Positions 45,747-56,284 of a stretch of 64,000 nucleotides of DNA are shown in pieces. The number at the start of each line of letters is the position of its first letter. Position 1 is the stretch's first letter. Under the pieces are notes generated by a model. The model ran no database searches, was not told where the DNA came from, and saw only the letters and a list, made by a program, of their open reading frames with translations. The translations under genes were made by a program, and so were the position numbers. This DNA comes from Sulfurimonas sp. CG01_land_8_20_14_3_00_36_23 (GTDB lineage Bacteria > Campylobacterota > Campylobacteria > Campylobacterales > Sulfurimonadaceae): positions 1 through 64,000 of the forward strand of contig PETN01000037.1 of the NCBI GenBank assembly GCA_002781365.1, in the 5' to 3' direction.

Positions 45747-47862
45747 CGAGACAAAACGTACCATTATTTATATCCTCGTCGCTTTTACTTTCTCTGTGCT
45801 TATGAGAATGATTTGGGTCTATCAGTTTTCCGATTATGAAACTTTTAAATATGCTGGTCAGTTTATGATAAATACGAATGATGGCTACTACTATGCTGAA
45901 GGTGCTAGAGATATTTTAAGTGGAATTTCTCAAGAGAATGATATGTCACCCATCACATCCGCAGTTTCACAACTCACTGCATTTTTTGCAACTGTTTTAC
46001 CTTTTTCGTTTGAGTCCGTTATCTTTTATATGCCCGCTTTTTTAAGCGCTCTTATTGTTGTGCCAATCATTCTCATAGCAAGAAGTTTAAAGAACCTTGA
46101 AATGGGTCTCATCGCTGCACTTTTAGCTTCGATTGCTTGGAGTTACTATAACCGTACTATGATTGGGTATTATGATACGGATATGCTAAACATTGTTTTA
46201 CCAATGTTTCTGCTCTGGTCGATTATTTGGGCGATAAATACAAATGAAGATAAATATCTGCTTATTACAGCTTTAGATATTTTAGTTTATAGATGGTGGT
46301 ATCCTCAAAGTTACTCTTTGGAATTTTCCTTTTTTGCTCTTATCTTAGTCTATGCTCTCTTTTTTGAGAAGAAAAATCTCTATAACTATAAACTCTTGGC
46401 AATTATGATGTTGGCTATGATTAATATGGATGGCTTTATCCGATTTCCTCTCGTGTTACTAGCTTTTTATATCTTTAAACAAGAGCGATTTCAAAAACAT
46501 GTTTATCCTATTTTAGCAATCTCGATCGTTCTATTTTTTGCCTCAGGTGGCTTTGAACCTATCTGGGCACAGCTAAAAGGGTATGTTTTTAAAGATGCTA
46601 TAAATATTGGTGAGGAGGGTCTGAAACTTCACTTTTTTAGCGTTATGCAAACAATTAGAGAAGCAGGACAAATTCCTTTTGAAACTTTTGCAAATCGTAT
46701 AAGCGGGCATAGTGTAACTTTTGTTCTCTCTCTTGTTGGTTTTATCTATCTGACATATAGACACAAAGTGATGCTTCTTGCACTTCCTATGCTGGGACTT
46801 GGCTTTTTGGCAAGTGTCGGTGGACTCCGATTTACGATTTATGCTGTGCCAATTTTGGCATTTGGAATCGCCTTTTTGATTACGGAACTTACAAGATATG
46901 TTACCGATAAAAAGAGTATTAAGTACTTTTCATTGATTGCTTTGACGCTAGCTGTTTTATACCCAAATATAAAACATATAGAGTCCTACAGAGTTCCAAC
47001 TGTTTTCAATGCGGACGAGGTACAAGTGCTCACTGATTTATCTCACATTGCACAGCGAGAGGATTATGCTATCTCATGGTGGGATTTTGGCTATTCAATA
47101 CGATACTATGCAGATGTAAAAACGCTTGTAGATGGGGGTAAACATAGTGGAAGTGTGAACTTTCCTGTAAGTTTTATGCTCACAAATCCGCAAGATGTCT
47201 CAGCAAAACTTGCAAGACTTGATGTAGAGTTTACGGAAAAAGCTTTTCAAATTCAAAAAAACAATCAAGAGCTTAATGAGTCTAAAAGAAGAGTCCTTTT
47301 TTCTAATATAGAAGAGATGACAAAAGAGTATGGCTTCAGTGATACAAATGATTTTCTGCTCTCTTTGCAAACAGATATCCACATGCCAAAAAAGACAAGA
47401 GATGTCTACTTCTTTTTGCCTTATAGAATGTTGGAAATCTATCCGACTGTTACACTCTTTTCAAATTTAAATCTTATGAACGGCAAAAAAAATCAGACAC
47501 CATTTTTCTTTGTAAGTAGAAACTTTAAAGAGTTAAAAGAGAGCATAGAGTTTGGATCTGGCATCTCTTTAAACAAGAGGGAACAAAGCTTAAATATTGG
47601 AAAACAAAAGGTTGGAATCCATAGAATTGTAACTACCTCTTATGACCAAAATATGCAGTTTAAAAAGAGTGTTCAGTTTTTGGATGCAAATGCACCGCTT
47701 ACGCTTATCTACATGTCTTCCTACAACACATTTTTGATTGTGGATGAAAAAAGTTATAATTCACTTTACATTCAATTGATGGTTTTAGAAGCGTATGATG
47801 CAACTCTTTTTGAAAAAGTTATTGCAACCCCTTACGTGAAGGTCTATAAACTTAAGCTATAA
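45730..47862 (+). CDS. pglB: Bacterial oligosaccharyltransferase PglB (STT3 family)
   Basis: PglB moves a lipid-linked glycan to Asn in D/E-x-N-x-S/T sequons on the periplasmic side. The match to C. jejuni PglB is clear: NDGYYYAEGARDI, NRTMIGYYDTDMLNIVLPMF, LRFTIYAVPI, VKTLVDGGKHSG. The acceptor-binding WWDYG is WWDFG here. About 12 membrane helices precede a periplasmic C-terminal domain. I choose the ATG giving MNSLTNETK, about 710 residues; an in-frame ATG lies seven codons upstream at 45709. A 10-base uptake core is at 47378-47387. Confidence 0.93.
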   Translation: MNSLTNETKRTIIYILVAFTFSVLMRMIWVYQFSDYETFKYAGQFMINTNDGYYYAEGARDILSGISQENDMSPITSAVSQLTAFFATVLPFSFESVIFYMPAFLSALIVVPIILIARSLKNLEMGLIAALLASIAWSYYNRTMIGYYDTDMLNIVLPMFLLWSIIWAINTNEDKYLLITALDILVYRWWYPQSYSLEFSFFALILVYALFFEKKNLYNYKLLAIMMLAMINMDGFIRFPLVLLAFYIFKQERFQKHVYPILAISIVLFFASGGFEPIWAQLKGYVFKDAINIGEEGLKLHFFSVMQTIREAGQIPFETFANRISGHSVTFVLSLVGFIYLTYRHKVMLLALPMLGLGFLASVGGLRFTIYAVPILAFGIAFLITELTRYVTDKKSIKYFSLIALTLAVLYPNIKHIESYRVPTVFNADEVQVLTDLSHIAQREDYAISWWDFGYSIRYYADVKTLVDGGKHSGSVNFPVSFMLTNPQDVSAKLARLDVEFTEKAFQIQKNNQELNESKRRVLFSNIEEMTKEYGFSDTNDFLLSLQTDIHMPKKTRDVYFFLPYRMLEIYPTVTLFSNLNLMNGKKNQTPFFFVSRNFKELKESIEFGSGISLNKREQSLNIGKQKVGIHRIVTTSYDQNMQFKKSVQFLDANAPLTLIYMSSYNTFLIVDEKSYNSLYIQLMVLEAYDATLFEKVIATPYVKVYKLKL

Positions 47863-47903
47863 ATAATAAAATGCACTATTGAAAAATTTTGAGGATAAAT
47901 AAG

Positions 47904-48740
47904 TTGAAAAATAAAAGAGTAAGAAAATGCCTTTTCCCTGCCGCAGGTTATGGTACAAGGTTTCTACCAGCTACAAAAGCAATCCCAAAAGAGATGCTTC
48001 CCGTTCTTACAAAACCACTTTTACAATATGGTGTTGAAGAGGCGATAAGTGCAGGTTTGGACACTATGGCTATTGTTACAGGGAGAGGAAAACGTGCAAT
48101 TGAAGACCATTTTGACATCTCTTATGAACTTGAGCATCAGATTAAAGGTACATCCAAAGAACACTATCTCACTGAGATTCGCGATGTAATTACTAAGTGT
48201 ACTTTCTCTTATACGAGACAGATTGAGATGAAAGGCTTAGGGCATGCGATTCTAAGCGGAGAAACACTTATCGGAGATGAGCCTTTTGCTGTAATTCTTG
48301 CTGATGATTTATGTGATAATGAAGAGGGAGATTCTGTTTTAACTCAGATGATAGAAGTGTATGAAAAGTATAAATGCTCTATTGTAGCAGTGGAAGAGAT
48401 ACCACTTAAAGATAGTAATAAATATGGTGTTATTGCAGGTGTTGAGATAGAAGAGTCTCTAATTAGAGTTATTAATATGGTTGAAAAACCTGACCCAAAA
48501 GATGCACCGTCGAACTTGGCAATCATTGGACGCTATATACTAACCCCAGATATATTTGATATTATTAGAGAGACAAAGCCTGGAAAGGGCGGAGAGATTC
48601 AGATAACAGACGCACTCCTTGAGCTTGCAAAAGAGGGAAAGGTAATCGCTTATAAATTTAAGGGCAGACGATTTGATTGTGGCTCTGTGGATGGGTTTGT
48701 AGAAGCAACGAACTATTTTTATAAGAAGGAAACACTATGA
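47904..48740 (+). CDS. galU: UTP-glucose-1-phosphate uridylyltransferase
   Basis: GalU makes UDP-glucose. Its signature is FPAAGYGTRFLPATKAIPKEMLPV near the N-terminus, followed by VILADDLCD, VEKPDPKDAPSNLAIIGRY and KGRRFDCGS. The start is TTG, eight bases after GAGGA; a second in-frame TTG at 47889 lies before that ribosome site and is unlikely. The end overlaps pgi by four bases. Confidence 0.94.
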   Translation: MKNKRVRKCLFPAAGYGTRFLPATKAIPKEMLPVLTKPLLQYGVEEAISAGLDTMAIVTGRGKRAIEDHFDISYELEHQIKGTSKEHYLTEIRDVITKCTFSYTRQIEMKGLGHAILSGETLIGDEPFAVILADDLCDNEEGDSVLTQMIEVYEKYKCSIVAVEEIPLKDSNKYGVIAGVEIEESLIRVINMVEKPDPKDAPSNLAIIGRYILTPDIFDIIRETKPGKGGEIQITDALLELAKEGKVIAYKFKGRRFDCGSVDGFVEATNYFYKKETL

Positions 48741-49951
48741 TTTATCAACACAATTTTAATCCAACGATATCCGATGAGGATGTTTTTAATGAAATAGTAG
48801 AAGAAAAAGAGTATATAGGCTACTATAATCTTGTTAATCAAGAGACACAAGGGTTTAAAGAGTATGCTTGCTCAGTAAAACAAAAAAATATAGTTGTGAT
48901 TGGAATAGGGGGAAGTACTTTAGGAACTTATGCAATTTATAAGTTTTTAAAACATTCTAAAACACTCACGAAACAACTTTACTTTTTAGAGACTACAGAT
49001 CCTATAGATATTAAATCAAAACTAGAACAAGTTGACTTGGCAGATACGCTCTTTATAGTTATATCAAAATCGGGAACAACGATTGAGACAATCTCTATCT
49101 TCAAATATATACACTCTTTGATAACACTTGACAAAGAGAATACTTTAATTATTACAGAGAATGACTCTAAACTCAATGCTTATGCAAAAGCAAATAGTAT
49201 GAAAACTTTTGAAATTCCAAAAGATGTAGGGGGTAGATTTTCTGTTTTAAGTGCTGTCGGTCTGCTTCCACTAGCAATAGTTGGCATAGATATAGATGAA
49301 CTTCTCTTAGGTGCAAAAGAAGTTCATGAAGCCTTTTTCAATGTAAAAAACAGTAGAGAAGTTTATATAAGGGTGCTTAAAAAAGCAAGATTCTTAACTG
49401 AGTATAAAAATAGTTTCAATATCAATGTAGTCTTCTCTTACTCTTCAAGATTAGAGGGGTTTAACAAGTGGTATATACAGCTTTGGGGAGAGAGTTTAGG
49501 TAAAGTAGACGTGAATTCTACAAGACAAGGACTCACTCCTATTGGGATTATTGGACCCATAGACCAGCACTCTTTTTTACAGCTCATTGTAGAGGGTAAA
49601 AGAGATAAGAGTGTGACGGTCATAAAGGTGGATGATTTTTATAGTGATTTGAAAATACCCCCAACGAGACTAAAAGGATTGGAAGAATTAGATTATATTG
49701 ATAATATAGAGTTCTCCTCGCTTATAAAAAGTCAGGCAGACTCCACAATAGAGTGCATTAATAACTTAAATGATATACCATGTGATGTTATCACAATCGA
49801 TGGGGTTAGTGAAAAAGCAATTGCAAGCCTGATGTATGAGTATGAACTTTTAACTTCTGTCTGTGCAAAATTTATGTATATAAACGCATATGACCAACCA
49901 GGTGTCGAGAGTGGAAAAATAATTTTAAAAGAGAAATTAAGAAATATTTAA
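48737..49951 (+). CDS. pgi: Glucose-6-phosphate isomerase
   Basis: The 404-residue Pgi interconverts glucose- and fructose-6-phosphate. Motifs: VIGIGGSTLGTYA, SKSGTTIETISIF, GRFSVLSAVGLLPLA, and the C-terminal YDQPGVESGK. The protein is shorter than the E. coli enzyme (549), as in other Campylobacterota. With galU it links hexose phosphate to nucleotide sugar supply for glycan synthesis. Confidence 0.94.
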   Translation: MIYQHNFNPTISDEDVFNEIVEEKEYIGYYNLVNQETQGFKEYACSVKQKNIVVIGIGGSTLGTYAIYKFLKHSKTLTKQLYFLETTDPIDIKSKLEQVDLADTLFIVISKSGTTIETISIFKYIHSLITLDKENTLIITENDSKLNAYAKANSMKTFEIPKDVGGRFSVLSAVGLLPLAIVGIDIDELLLGAKEVHEAFFNVKNSREVYIRVLKKARFLTEYKNSFNINVVFSYSSRLEGFNKWYIQLWGESLGKVDVNSTRQGLTPIGIIGPIDQHSFLQLIVEGKRDKSVTVIKVDDFYSDLKIPPTRLKGLEELDYIDNIEFSSLIKSQADSTIECINNLNDIPCDVITIDGVSEKAIASLMYEYELLTSVCAKFMYINAYDQPGVESGKIILKEKLRNI

Positions 49952-49979
49952 GTCACTATAGTGTGCTTAAGTAGCTTAG

Positions 49980-50280
49980 AACAAAAAATCTACTACCACT
50001 CTAAAAGATTCACTCGAAAATTTTGAAAGCCAAAAAAATAGTATGGAAATCATTCAAATCTCTAAACTAGAAGAACAACAAGACTTTAATGAAACCTTAG
50101 AACTACAAAAATACAGAGGTGATTGGTAATATAATGACAAATGATTATGCAATTAAGCCTAAGAAGATGCTGATAGTTGTTGTTGCTTTTGTGAGTGGAT
50201 TGATTCTTTCAATCTTTTTAATCTTTTTTATGGAGTTTATCAAGGGTATGAGAAAAGAGGAAGAGATAACCCCAAACTAA
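49980..50280 (+). pseudogene. Relic of a Wzz-type chain-length determinant gene
   Basis: The first frame (49980-50129) reads STTLKDSLENFESQKNSMEI then a coiled coil ending in stop. A +1 shift at about 50118-50123 continues as IGNIMTNDYAIKPKKMLIVV followed by a membrane helix (AFVSGLILSIFLIFFMEFI) and a charged tail. PKKxLIVVxAF plus one helix is the standard C-terminus of Wzz/bacterial chain-length proteins. The N-terminal two thirds are absent. It is a decayed surface-polysaccharide gene. Confidence 0.7.
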
Positions 50281-50293
50281 ATGCGGGGTTATC
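50265..50293. terminator. Bidirectional terminator between the Wzz relic and the GspS-like gene
   Basis: A perfect 9-bp stem GATAACCCC with GGGGTTATC and an 11-base loop, between converging transcription units. Confidence 0.75.
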
Positions 50294-50310
50294 AAAGAAA
50301 TCTTATTCGA

Positions 50311-51489
50311 TTAGACGATGATATGTCCTACAAATTTACTCATGTTATCCATTATCTCTGAGCCTTTTCTAAAACTCATTCCACATGCCTCATAGGCAAA
50401 GAAAACACCAGCTTGGTATTTTGCTCCATTGATATCTTTTGGAAACTCTACATACTCCTGATAAACCTTTTTATAGTTGCCATAAGGTCCATCCATCTCC
50501 TCTAGTAGTGTGCCATTAGCATCGATAATCTTAGTATTTGCACCTTCTCTGCCAAAAACAGTTTTTTCGACTTGTTTGATGCCTTGAAGTGGCTCAAAAG
50601 AGGTTTGAAGTAGATAGGGTGAATCAGGAAAAAGGTCACATAAGATTTTCATCATTCCTTTAGATTGAAAAAGGAGTGTATAGGCAGGGTTGATGATGAT
50701 AGCCTTTTGGTTGTTCATAATATTCGTAAGCGTTGTTGCAAGCTCTGGTTCATCATGGGCTATATCCTCCCAAGGATAGAGTTTAAACCAATACTCATAA
50801 CTATTATCATGAGCATCAGAGATTCCGTTCTCATCAAACTGTACATTACTAAGATACTCAAAACCAGTATTAAAACCTGCATCAGTTGCCATCTGTTGAA
50901 GAAGTCTTGTCGTTGCCTCCTCTTCATCATTCTCATCTACACAGGAGAACAGAATTTTCCAGCCATCGTATCTCTCATTAAAAAGTTCTGTATCATCAAA
51001 AAGCGTAATTACTCTTTTAAAGTTTTCACTTATCGCTTCATAAACATTATTGAACTGTTTCTCTTCATCCATACCGTTATGTTTTAAAAGTGCCCATTGA
51101 AGAAGGGCAGTTTCGAAGAGACTAGTTGGTGTATCTGCATTAAACTCTATAAGTTTAATTGGTTTTTTATCTATGCCACCTGCTAAATCAAAACGACCAT
51201 AAAGGTGCCAGTGTACATCATTTTCCCAACTTTTTTTGATTGCATCTACAAGGTTAAAAGGGATTCCCAGTTCAAAAAAGAGCTCATTATTAATGACATG
51301 CTCAGCAGCTTGAACATACATATCATAGATAGTATTTACAGCTTCATAGTAATCTTCTGCTTCTTGTGCAGAGATTTCAACTAAGGCATCGTTTACATAT
51401 TTAGTTGTATCACTATCCGTATGCCAAGTGAAGCCAAGCTCTTCTAGCGTGGCATCGTCAAGTGGGTTTATATTTTGTAGTGTTACCAT
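50311..51489 (-). CDS. Glutathionylspermidine synthase-family ATP-grasp ligase
   Basis: The 392-residue protein is the synthetase domain of the GspS family (as in E. coli YgiC/YjfC), without the amidase half of true Gsp. Blocks seen: GRFDLAGGIDKKPIKLIEFNAD in part (KLIEFNADTPTSLFE), ILFSCVDENDEE, YEYWFKLYPWEDI and GPYGNYKKVYQEY. Family members form amide bonds using ATP; the substrate of the short form is unknown. It follows the UPF0323 lipoprotein gene by two bases. An 11-base uptake core lies at 50379-50389. Confidence 0.88.
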   Translation of the reverse strand: MVTLQNINPLDDATLEELGFTWHTDSDTTKYVNDALVEISAQEAEDYYEAVNTIYDMYVQAAEHVINNELFFELGIPFNLVDAIKKSWENDVHWHLYGRFDLAGGIDKKPIKLIEFNADTPTSLFETALLQWALLKHNGMDEEKQFNNVYEAISENFKRVITLFDDTELFNERYDGWKILFSCVDENDEEEATTRLLQQMATDAGFNTGFEYLSNVQFDENGISDAHDNSYEYWFKLYPWEDIAHDEPELATTLTNIMNNQKAIIINPAYTLLFQSKGMMKILCDLFPDSPYLLQTSFEPLQGIKQVEKTVFGREGANTKIIDANGTLLEEMDGPYGNYKKVYQEYVEFPKDINGAKYQAGVFFAYEACGMSFRKGSEIMDNMSKFVGHIIV

Positions 51490-51491
51490 AA

Positions 51492-52061
51492 TCAGCTTCC
51501 GAAACTTCTACTACTAGATGTTGAACTTCTGCTTGATGAACCAAAAAAACTCTTTTTTGCTCCACCGCTTGAGGCTCTTGAAGCCGCAGAGCGACTATAG
51601 GCACTCTTGTTGGATGAAGCTGAGTTTTTTGAGAAATTTTTATTGTTCATCAAAGCATTTCCTATCATATTTCCAAGAAGGGAACCAGCAGCAACTGCTA
51701 AAATTGTGCCTGCTAAGCCCATTCCTGCACTTCCTCCACCCTCTTGAAGCGTCTCAGAAGTGCCGTTTTGTACCTTTTGATACTCCTGTTCTGCAAGAGC
51801 TTTCATCTCCGCTTCATTCATAAATCGCTCTACTGTGTTGCCATTCTCATCTTTTTCACGAATAATAGCTCTACTTGGACCATCTGTTGGCATCTCTTCA
51901 ACAACAATATACTTGCCATTTGCCTGTTGTTCTATAATTAAGAAGCGGTTTTGCTGCTCTTGGTTTTGTTGTGGTGCTTCACAACCAGTAAGGATACTCA
52001 TCATCATTACGCCAGCACTACCAAGTGCAACTCCGCCTGCTATTGAAGAAATATGTTTCAC
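51492..52061 (-). CDS. UPF0323 family lipoprotein
   Basis: A 189-residue lipoprotein with a signal peptide ending at the lipobox SILTGCEAP, a polar domain, a Gly-rich membrane-like segment (GMGLAGTILAVAAGSLLGNM, residues 112-132) and a very Ser-rich tail. This layout matches UPF0323, found in Helicobacter and Campylobacter. Function is unknown. Its pairing with the GspS-like ligase is typical of such lipoprotein genes. The stop/start overlap with the upstream gene is one base. Confidence 0.85.
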   Translation of the reverse strand: MKHISSIAGGVALGSAGVMMMSILTGCEAPQQNQEQQNRFLIIEQQANGKYIVVEEMPTDGPSRAIIREKDENGNTVERFMNEAEMKALAEQEYQKVQNGTSETLQEGGGSAGMGLAGTILAVAAGSLLGNMIGNALMNNKNFSKNSASSNKSAYSRSAASRASSGGAKKSFFGSSSRSSTSSSRSFGS

Positions 52062-52501
52062 TACTTTAACTCCTTTTTATTAAGTGTGATTTTTTTCTGA
52101 AGAGCATTGTCGTACATTACAACCTTCTCTCTTCCGCTATAGTAAATTGTGCCTGTATAGCTGTACTTTTTTGTGTAGAGAGTTGCATTCTCTTTCATAA
52201 AAAGTTTTGCTCCTAAACTATGCCCTATAGGTGGTATTAGTGTTGAAAACGCAAGTGTTAAAAGTGTCCCAGTGATGAGGAGCGTAAATTTATTGCTGGT
52301 GGTATAGATAATAATAAACCCTGTAATTAGCGTAAGCGCAAGGTAAAGATAGATATTTTGATTATCGGCAAATAAAATATTGTAATAGAGATCAATCTCA
52401 TAAAAATCTATATAGTTCTGTTTGATGCCTAAAAAAATAAAAAAATCCAAAATAAATGTAAAGAGCATACCCGTTAAAAACGCTTGAAAAAATTTACTCA
52501 T
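52061..52501 (-). CDS. Uncharacterised membrane protein
   Basis: The protein (about 146 residues) has three hydrophobic helices (residues 5-25, 45-65, 70-95) and a polar C-terminal domain (YSYTGTIYYSGREKVVMYDN). I place the start at MSKFFQAFL, because AGGAGG lies seven bases upstream; an upstream ATG in the same frame precedes that ribosome site. I do not recognise a family. It lies between the Sua5-like gene and the UPF0323 gene. Confidence 0.68.
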   Translation of the reverse strand: MSKFFQAFLTGMLFTFILDFFIFLGIKQNYIDFYEIDLYYNILFADNQNIYLYLALTLITGFIIIYTTSNKFTLLITGTLLTLAFSTLIPPIGHSLGAKLFMKENATLYTKKYSYTGTIYYSGREKVVMYDNALQKKITLNKKELK

Positions 52502-52929
52502 CGCACCCTCCTCATTCTTTTTTTGTTGCATTGAATCAGAGTTGAAGAACTTCTTTCCTGCAACCCATTTCTGTCTTCTACTATTATATCTGCTTTATTC
52601 TCACAAAAACCTCTCTCAAATTTTTTACTTGCTTCATTTGCAGAAGTTGAGAAGTTCCATTTTGAGTTTTTTAGTATAGTGGAGTTAAGTGAATTGTTGG
52701 CAACTCTAAAAGCTCTATTTTTTACTATGAATGTTGTTTTTTTACTGCGGCGAACTAAATTTTTTCTATTTTGGGGAATTCTATTTCCACATGCCAATAA
52801 ATCTTTGAAGCTTGCATAGACTTTGATAAAGGGCTTGGATGCTGGGCGTGATTTTATTTGGGAAAGTTTGTCTGAATTTTGAGAGATAAAACCGACAGTA
52901 GTGTCGGTTTGCAGGAGGATGACAGGCAC
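52498..52929 (-). CDS. Sua5/YciO/YrdC-family protein
   Basis: The opening VILLQTDTTVGFISQNSDKL and KSRPASKPFIKV are the nucleotide/threonine-binding blocks of the YrdC fold (TsaC, the threonylcarbamoyl-AMP synthase for tRNA t6A). At about 143 residues it is shorter than TsaC (190), so it may be a reduced paralogue. The start is uncertain: GTG at 52929, just after the carB stop, gives a normal N-terminus, while an ATG at 52971 would overlap carB. An exact uptake-like site reads LACGN. Confidence 0.75.
   Translation of the reverse strand: MPVILLQTDTTVGFISQNSDKLSQIKSRPASKPFIKVYASFKDLLACGNRIPQNRKNLVRRSKKTTFIVKNRAFRVANNSLNSTILKNSKWNFSTSANEASKKFERGFCENKADIIVEDRNGLQERSSSTLIQCNKKRMRRVR
52784..52795 (-). 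repeat. Uptake-like 12-mer, copy 16
   Basis: Exact copy in the Sua5-like gene, read as LACGN. Confidence 0.9.
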
Positions 52930-52931
52930 TT

Positions 52932-55900
52932 TTACGCTAGGAAATCTTGAAGTGCGGATACATCGGACCATGAGCTGTTACCCATCTCATCAAGAGCTAA
53001 AATAGTTGCTCGTGCTGCACTGAGTGTCGTAAAATAAGGTATGTTCTTTCTCAGTACTTCTTGACGTATAACGATAGCATCTTTTTTAGAGGTATTGTTA
53101 TCTGAAGTGTTGATTGCCATGTGGATTTCATTGTTCTTCATATTGTCCTCTATATTTGGACGACCTTCAGAGATTTTAAGAACGCGCTCACATGGAATAC
53201 CATAATTCTCTATGATTGCTTGCGTACCTTTTGTCGCAACAAGCTTAAAGCCATGTCTATGAAGACCTTGTGCAATCTCAATCGCATGTACTTTATCACT
53301 ATCAACAAAAGATAAGAAACATGTTCCACCAGTAGGGATTTTATTGCCTGCTGAGAGTTGTGCTTTTGCAAAAGAGATTCCGAAGTTAGAACTAATACCC
53401 ATAACTTCACCTGTGGACTTCATCTCAGGTCCAAGCACTAAGTCCGCACCATAGAGTTTATGGAAAGGAAACACAGCCTCTTTGACAGAAACATGGTTTT
53501 TGAGGTGTGGTTTTAAAAGTCCATTCTCCTCTGTGACAATATTATAGTTATCATAGTATTTTAAGGCACTTCTTAAACTCTCTCCTACCATAACACGAGT
53601 AGCAACTTTTGCCAAAGGCATACCAGTAGCCTTAGATACAAAAGGAACAGTACGAGAAGCACGAGGATTTACCTCTATAAGATAAATCTCATTTTGAAAA
53701 ATAGCGTATTGAACATTCATAAGTCCAACAACACCAAGACCAAGTGCAATCGTTTTCGTTTGTTGCTCTATGTTCTCAATCATCTCTTTTGATAAATTTA
53801 CAGGAGGAAGTGAACATGCACTATCTCCCGAGTGGATTCCAGCCTCTTCGATATGTTGCATAACAGAACCGATATAGACATCCTTTCCATCACAGATAGC
53901 ATCCACATCAAGCTCTATTGCTTGGTCTAAAAACTTGTCAATTAAAACAGGTGCTTCATTTGAAACGGAGATTGCAAGTGCCATATATTGTGCTAACTCT
54001 TCTTGGCTATAAACGATTTTCATCCCACGACCACCTAGAACAAAAGAGGGACGTACAAGAACAGGGAAACCTAATCTCTCCGCAATTGCAGGTGCTTCCT
54101 CTTTTGTACGCGCAAGACCATTTGCGGGTTGTTTGAGTCCATGTGCAGTTACAAAATTAGAAAAGAGTTCTCTATCTTCTGCAAGGTCAATCACAGCCGA
54201 AGGTGTTCCTGCAATCTTTGCACCTATTTTTGTAAGTGAATCTGCAAGTTTAAGCGGAGTCTGCCCACCAAAGTGAACGATGATACCATCTGGTTGCTCA
54301 TTTTCTATAACTTCTCTCACATGCTCAAAGTCGATAGGTTCAAAATAGAGTACATCCGAAGTGTCATAATCCGTAGAAACAGTTTCAGGGTTACAGTTGT
54401 ACATAATACACTCAATATCCATCTCTTTAAGTGCAAAAGCTGCATGAACACAACAGTAGTCAAACTCTATACCTTGCCCGATTCTGTTTGGTCCACCACC
54501 AAGAATAAGAACTTTTTTCTTATCACTTACACGATTCTTTACGTTAGGGAGTTTGGTGATATTTGTTGTTGAGTAGAGATAGGGAGTCAGTGCTTCAAAC
54601 TCAGCAGAACAAGTATCTACTTCATTGTATTCTAAGCTAATGCCAAGTGATTTTCTTGCACTATAAACTTCATTTTCACTTACTTTATGATTTGAATTTT
54701 TAGTGATAAGTTGCGCGATTTTTTTATCTGAAAACCCATCTACTTTTACACTTCTCATAAAATTTTCATCGTGTAAGATTTTATCTGTAATGGTACTTTC
54801 CATTTGAATTAACTCTTCGATTTGGTATAAAAACCAAGGGTCGATTTGGCATGTGGAAAATAGTTCTTCAACGCTCATACCACGACGGAAACCTTCTGCA
54901 ACATAGAGCATTCTATCAGCATTTGGACGACGAATTTCATGCTTCACAAATTCAGTGTCCGCATCTATCTCATCAAAACCACAAAGTCCAGTCTCTAATG
55001 AACAGAGTGCTTTTTGCATAGACTCTTTAAAAGTACGACCTATTGCCATAACTTCACCCACTGACTTCATACTTGTACTCAAAGTATTTTCAGCTTCAGG
55101 GAATTTCTCAAATGTAAAACGAGGTATTTTAGTGACGACATAATCGATTACAGGCTCAAAAGAGGCAGGTGTTCCAGTAATGTCATTTGTGATTTCATCA
55201 AGGGTAAAACCAACGGCTAAAAGAGTTGCAACTTTGGCAATAGGATACCCTGTTGCTTTACTTGCAAGTGCAGAGGAGCGAGAAACACGAGGATTCATCT
55301 CGATTACAATCATACGCCCTGTTTTAGGGTCGATAGAGAACTGTACATTACTTCCGCCTGTATCTACACCGATTTCTCTTAAGATTGCAAAAGAGGCATT
55401 TCGCATTCTTTGATACTCTTTATCCGTTAAAGTAAGCGCTGGAGCAACAGTAATACTGTCTCCTGTATGCACACCCATCGGGTCAAAATTTTCAATCGCA
55501 CAGACGATGATACAGTTATCAGCTTTGTCACGGATAACTTCCATCTCATACTCTTTCCAGCCTAAAAGTGACTCTTCTATGAGGATTTCAGTGACTGGAG
55601 ATTCATCCAAACCGCGTGCTGCAAGTTTTTTAAATTCATCCATATTATAAGCAACACCAGAACCACCACCTGCAAGTGTAAATGAGGCTCTAATGATAAT
55701 AGGAAAACCGATTGCATTTGCTGCTGCAAGTGCATCTTCCATGTTGTAAGCATATTTTGAGAATGGTAAATCCATACCAATTTTTATCATTGCATCTTTG
55801 AATGCTAATCTGTCTTCACCTTTATGTATTGCTTCTGGAGATGCACCTAAAAATTCTATTCCTTCAAGCATCCCTTTCTCATACATACTTGTAGCAACAT

Positions 55901-56189
55901 TAAGTGCAGTCTGTCCGCCCATCGTTGGAAGTACAGCATCTACCTTCTCTTTCTTGATGATTTTAGCAATCACATCTTCTTTGATTGGTTCTATGTAGGT
56001 TCTATCTGCAAACTCAGGGTCTGTCATAATAGTTGCAGGATTTGAGTTGATGAGGATGACACGGTAGCCCAACTCTTTTAATGTTTTAACCGCTTGTGTC
56101 CCTGAATAATCAAATTCACATGCTTGTCCAATAATGATTGGTCCTGACCCTATAAGTAAAATAGTCTTAATATCTGTGCGTTTTGGCAT
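52932..56189 (-). CDS. carB: Carbamoyl-phosphate synthase large subunit
   Basis: CarB makes carbamoyl phosphate for arginine and pyrimidines. The 1085 residues contain two ATP-grasp halves with repeated openings ([19 protein letters not shown] and [17 protein letters not shown]), each with a MNPRxSR-type metal site ([31 protein letters not shown]), and a C-terminal MGS-like allosteric domain ([13 protein letters not shown]). carA is not in the window. One exact uptake-like site lies in the linker between halves. Confidence 0.97.
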   Translation of the reverse strand: MPKRTDIKTILLIGSGPIIIGQACEFDYSGTQAVKTLKELGYRVILINSNPATIMTDPEFADRTYIEPIKEDVIAKIIKKEKVDAVLPTMGGQTALNVATSMYEKGMLEGIEFLGASPEAIHKGEDRLAFKDAMIKIGMDLPFSKYAYNMEDALAAANAIGFPIIIRASFTLAGGGSGVAYNMDEFKKLAARGLDESPVTEILIEESLLGWKEYEMEVIRDKADNCIIVCAIENFDPMGVHTGDSITVAPALTLTDKEYQRMRNASFAILREIGVDTGGSNVQFSIDPKTGRMIVIEMNPRVSRSSALASKATGYPIAKVATLLAVGFTLDEITNDITGTPASFEPVIDYVVTKIPRFTFEKFPEAENTLSTSMKSVGEVMAIGRTFKESMQKALCSLETGLCGFDEIDADTEFVKHEIRRPNADRMLYVAEGFRRGMSVEELFSTCQIDPWFLYQIEELIQMESTITDKILHDENFMRSVKVDGFSDKKIAQLITKNSNHKVSENEVYSARKSLGISLEYNEVDTCSAEFEALTPYLYSTTNITKLPNVKNRVSDKKKVLILGGGPNRIGQGIEFDYCCVHAAFALKEMDIECIMYNCNPETVSTDYDTSDVLYFEPIDFEHVREVIENEQPDGIIVHFGGQTPLKLADSLTKIGAKIAGTPSAVIDLAEDRELFSNFVTAHGLKQPANGLARTKEEAPAIAERLGFPVLVRPSFVLGGRGMKIVYSQEELAQYMALAISVSNEAPVLIDKFLDQAIELDVDAICDGKDVYIGSVMQHIEEAGIHSGDSACSLPPVNLSKEMIENIEQQTKTIALGLGVVGLMNVQYAIFQNEIYLIEVNPRASRTVPFVSKATGMPLAKVATRVMVGESLRSALKYYDNYNIVTEENGLLKPHLKNHVSVKEAVFPFHKLYGADLVLGPEMKSTGEVMGISSNFGISFAKAQLSAGNKIPTGGTCFLSFVDSDKVHAIEIAQGLHRHGFKLVATKGTQAIIENYGIPCERVLKISEGRPNIEDNMKNNEIHMAINTSDNNTSKKDAIVIRQEVLRKNIPYFTTLSAARATILALDEMGNSSWSDVSALQDFLA
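54848..54859 (+). repeat. Uptake-like 12-mer, copy 17
   Basis: Exact copy in carB, read as FSTCQ on the coding strand. Confidence 0.9.
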
Positions 56190-56284
56190 TTGAAACCTTT
56201 AATAAATGTGCGTAAAAAATTTGTTTATTATAGACAAAAGGCACTTAAAATTTGATGAGTTTTTCTAAGAAATAGAGATGTTGA

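Noticed and set aside
52930..52971. Upstream ATG for the Sua5-like gene
   Set aside because: It overlaps carB and adds residues that the family lacks; the GTG at 52929 fits better, though its ribosome site is poor.
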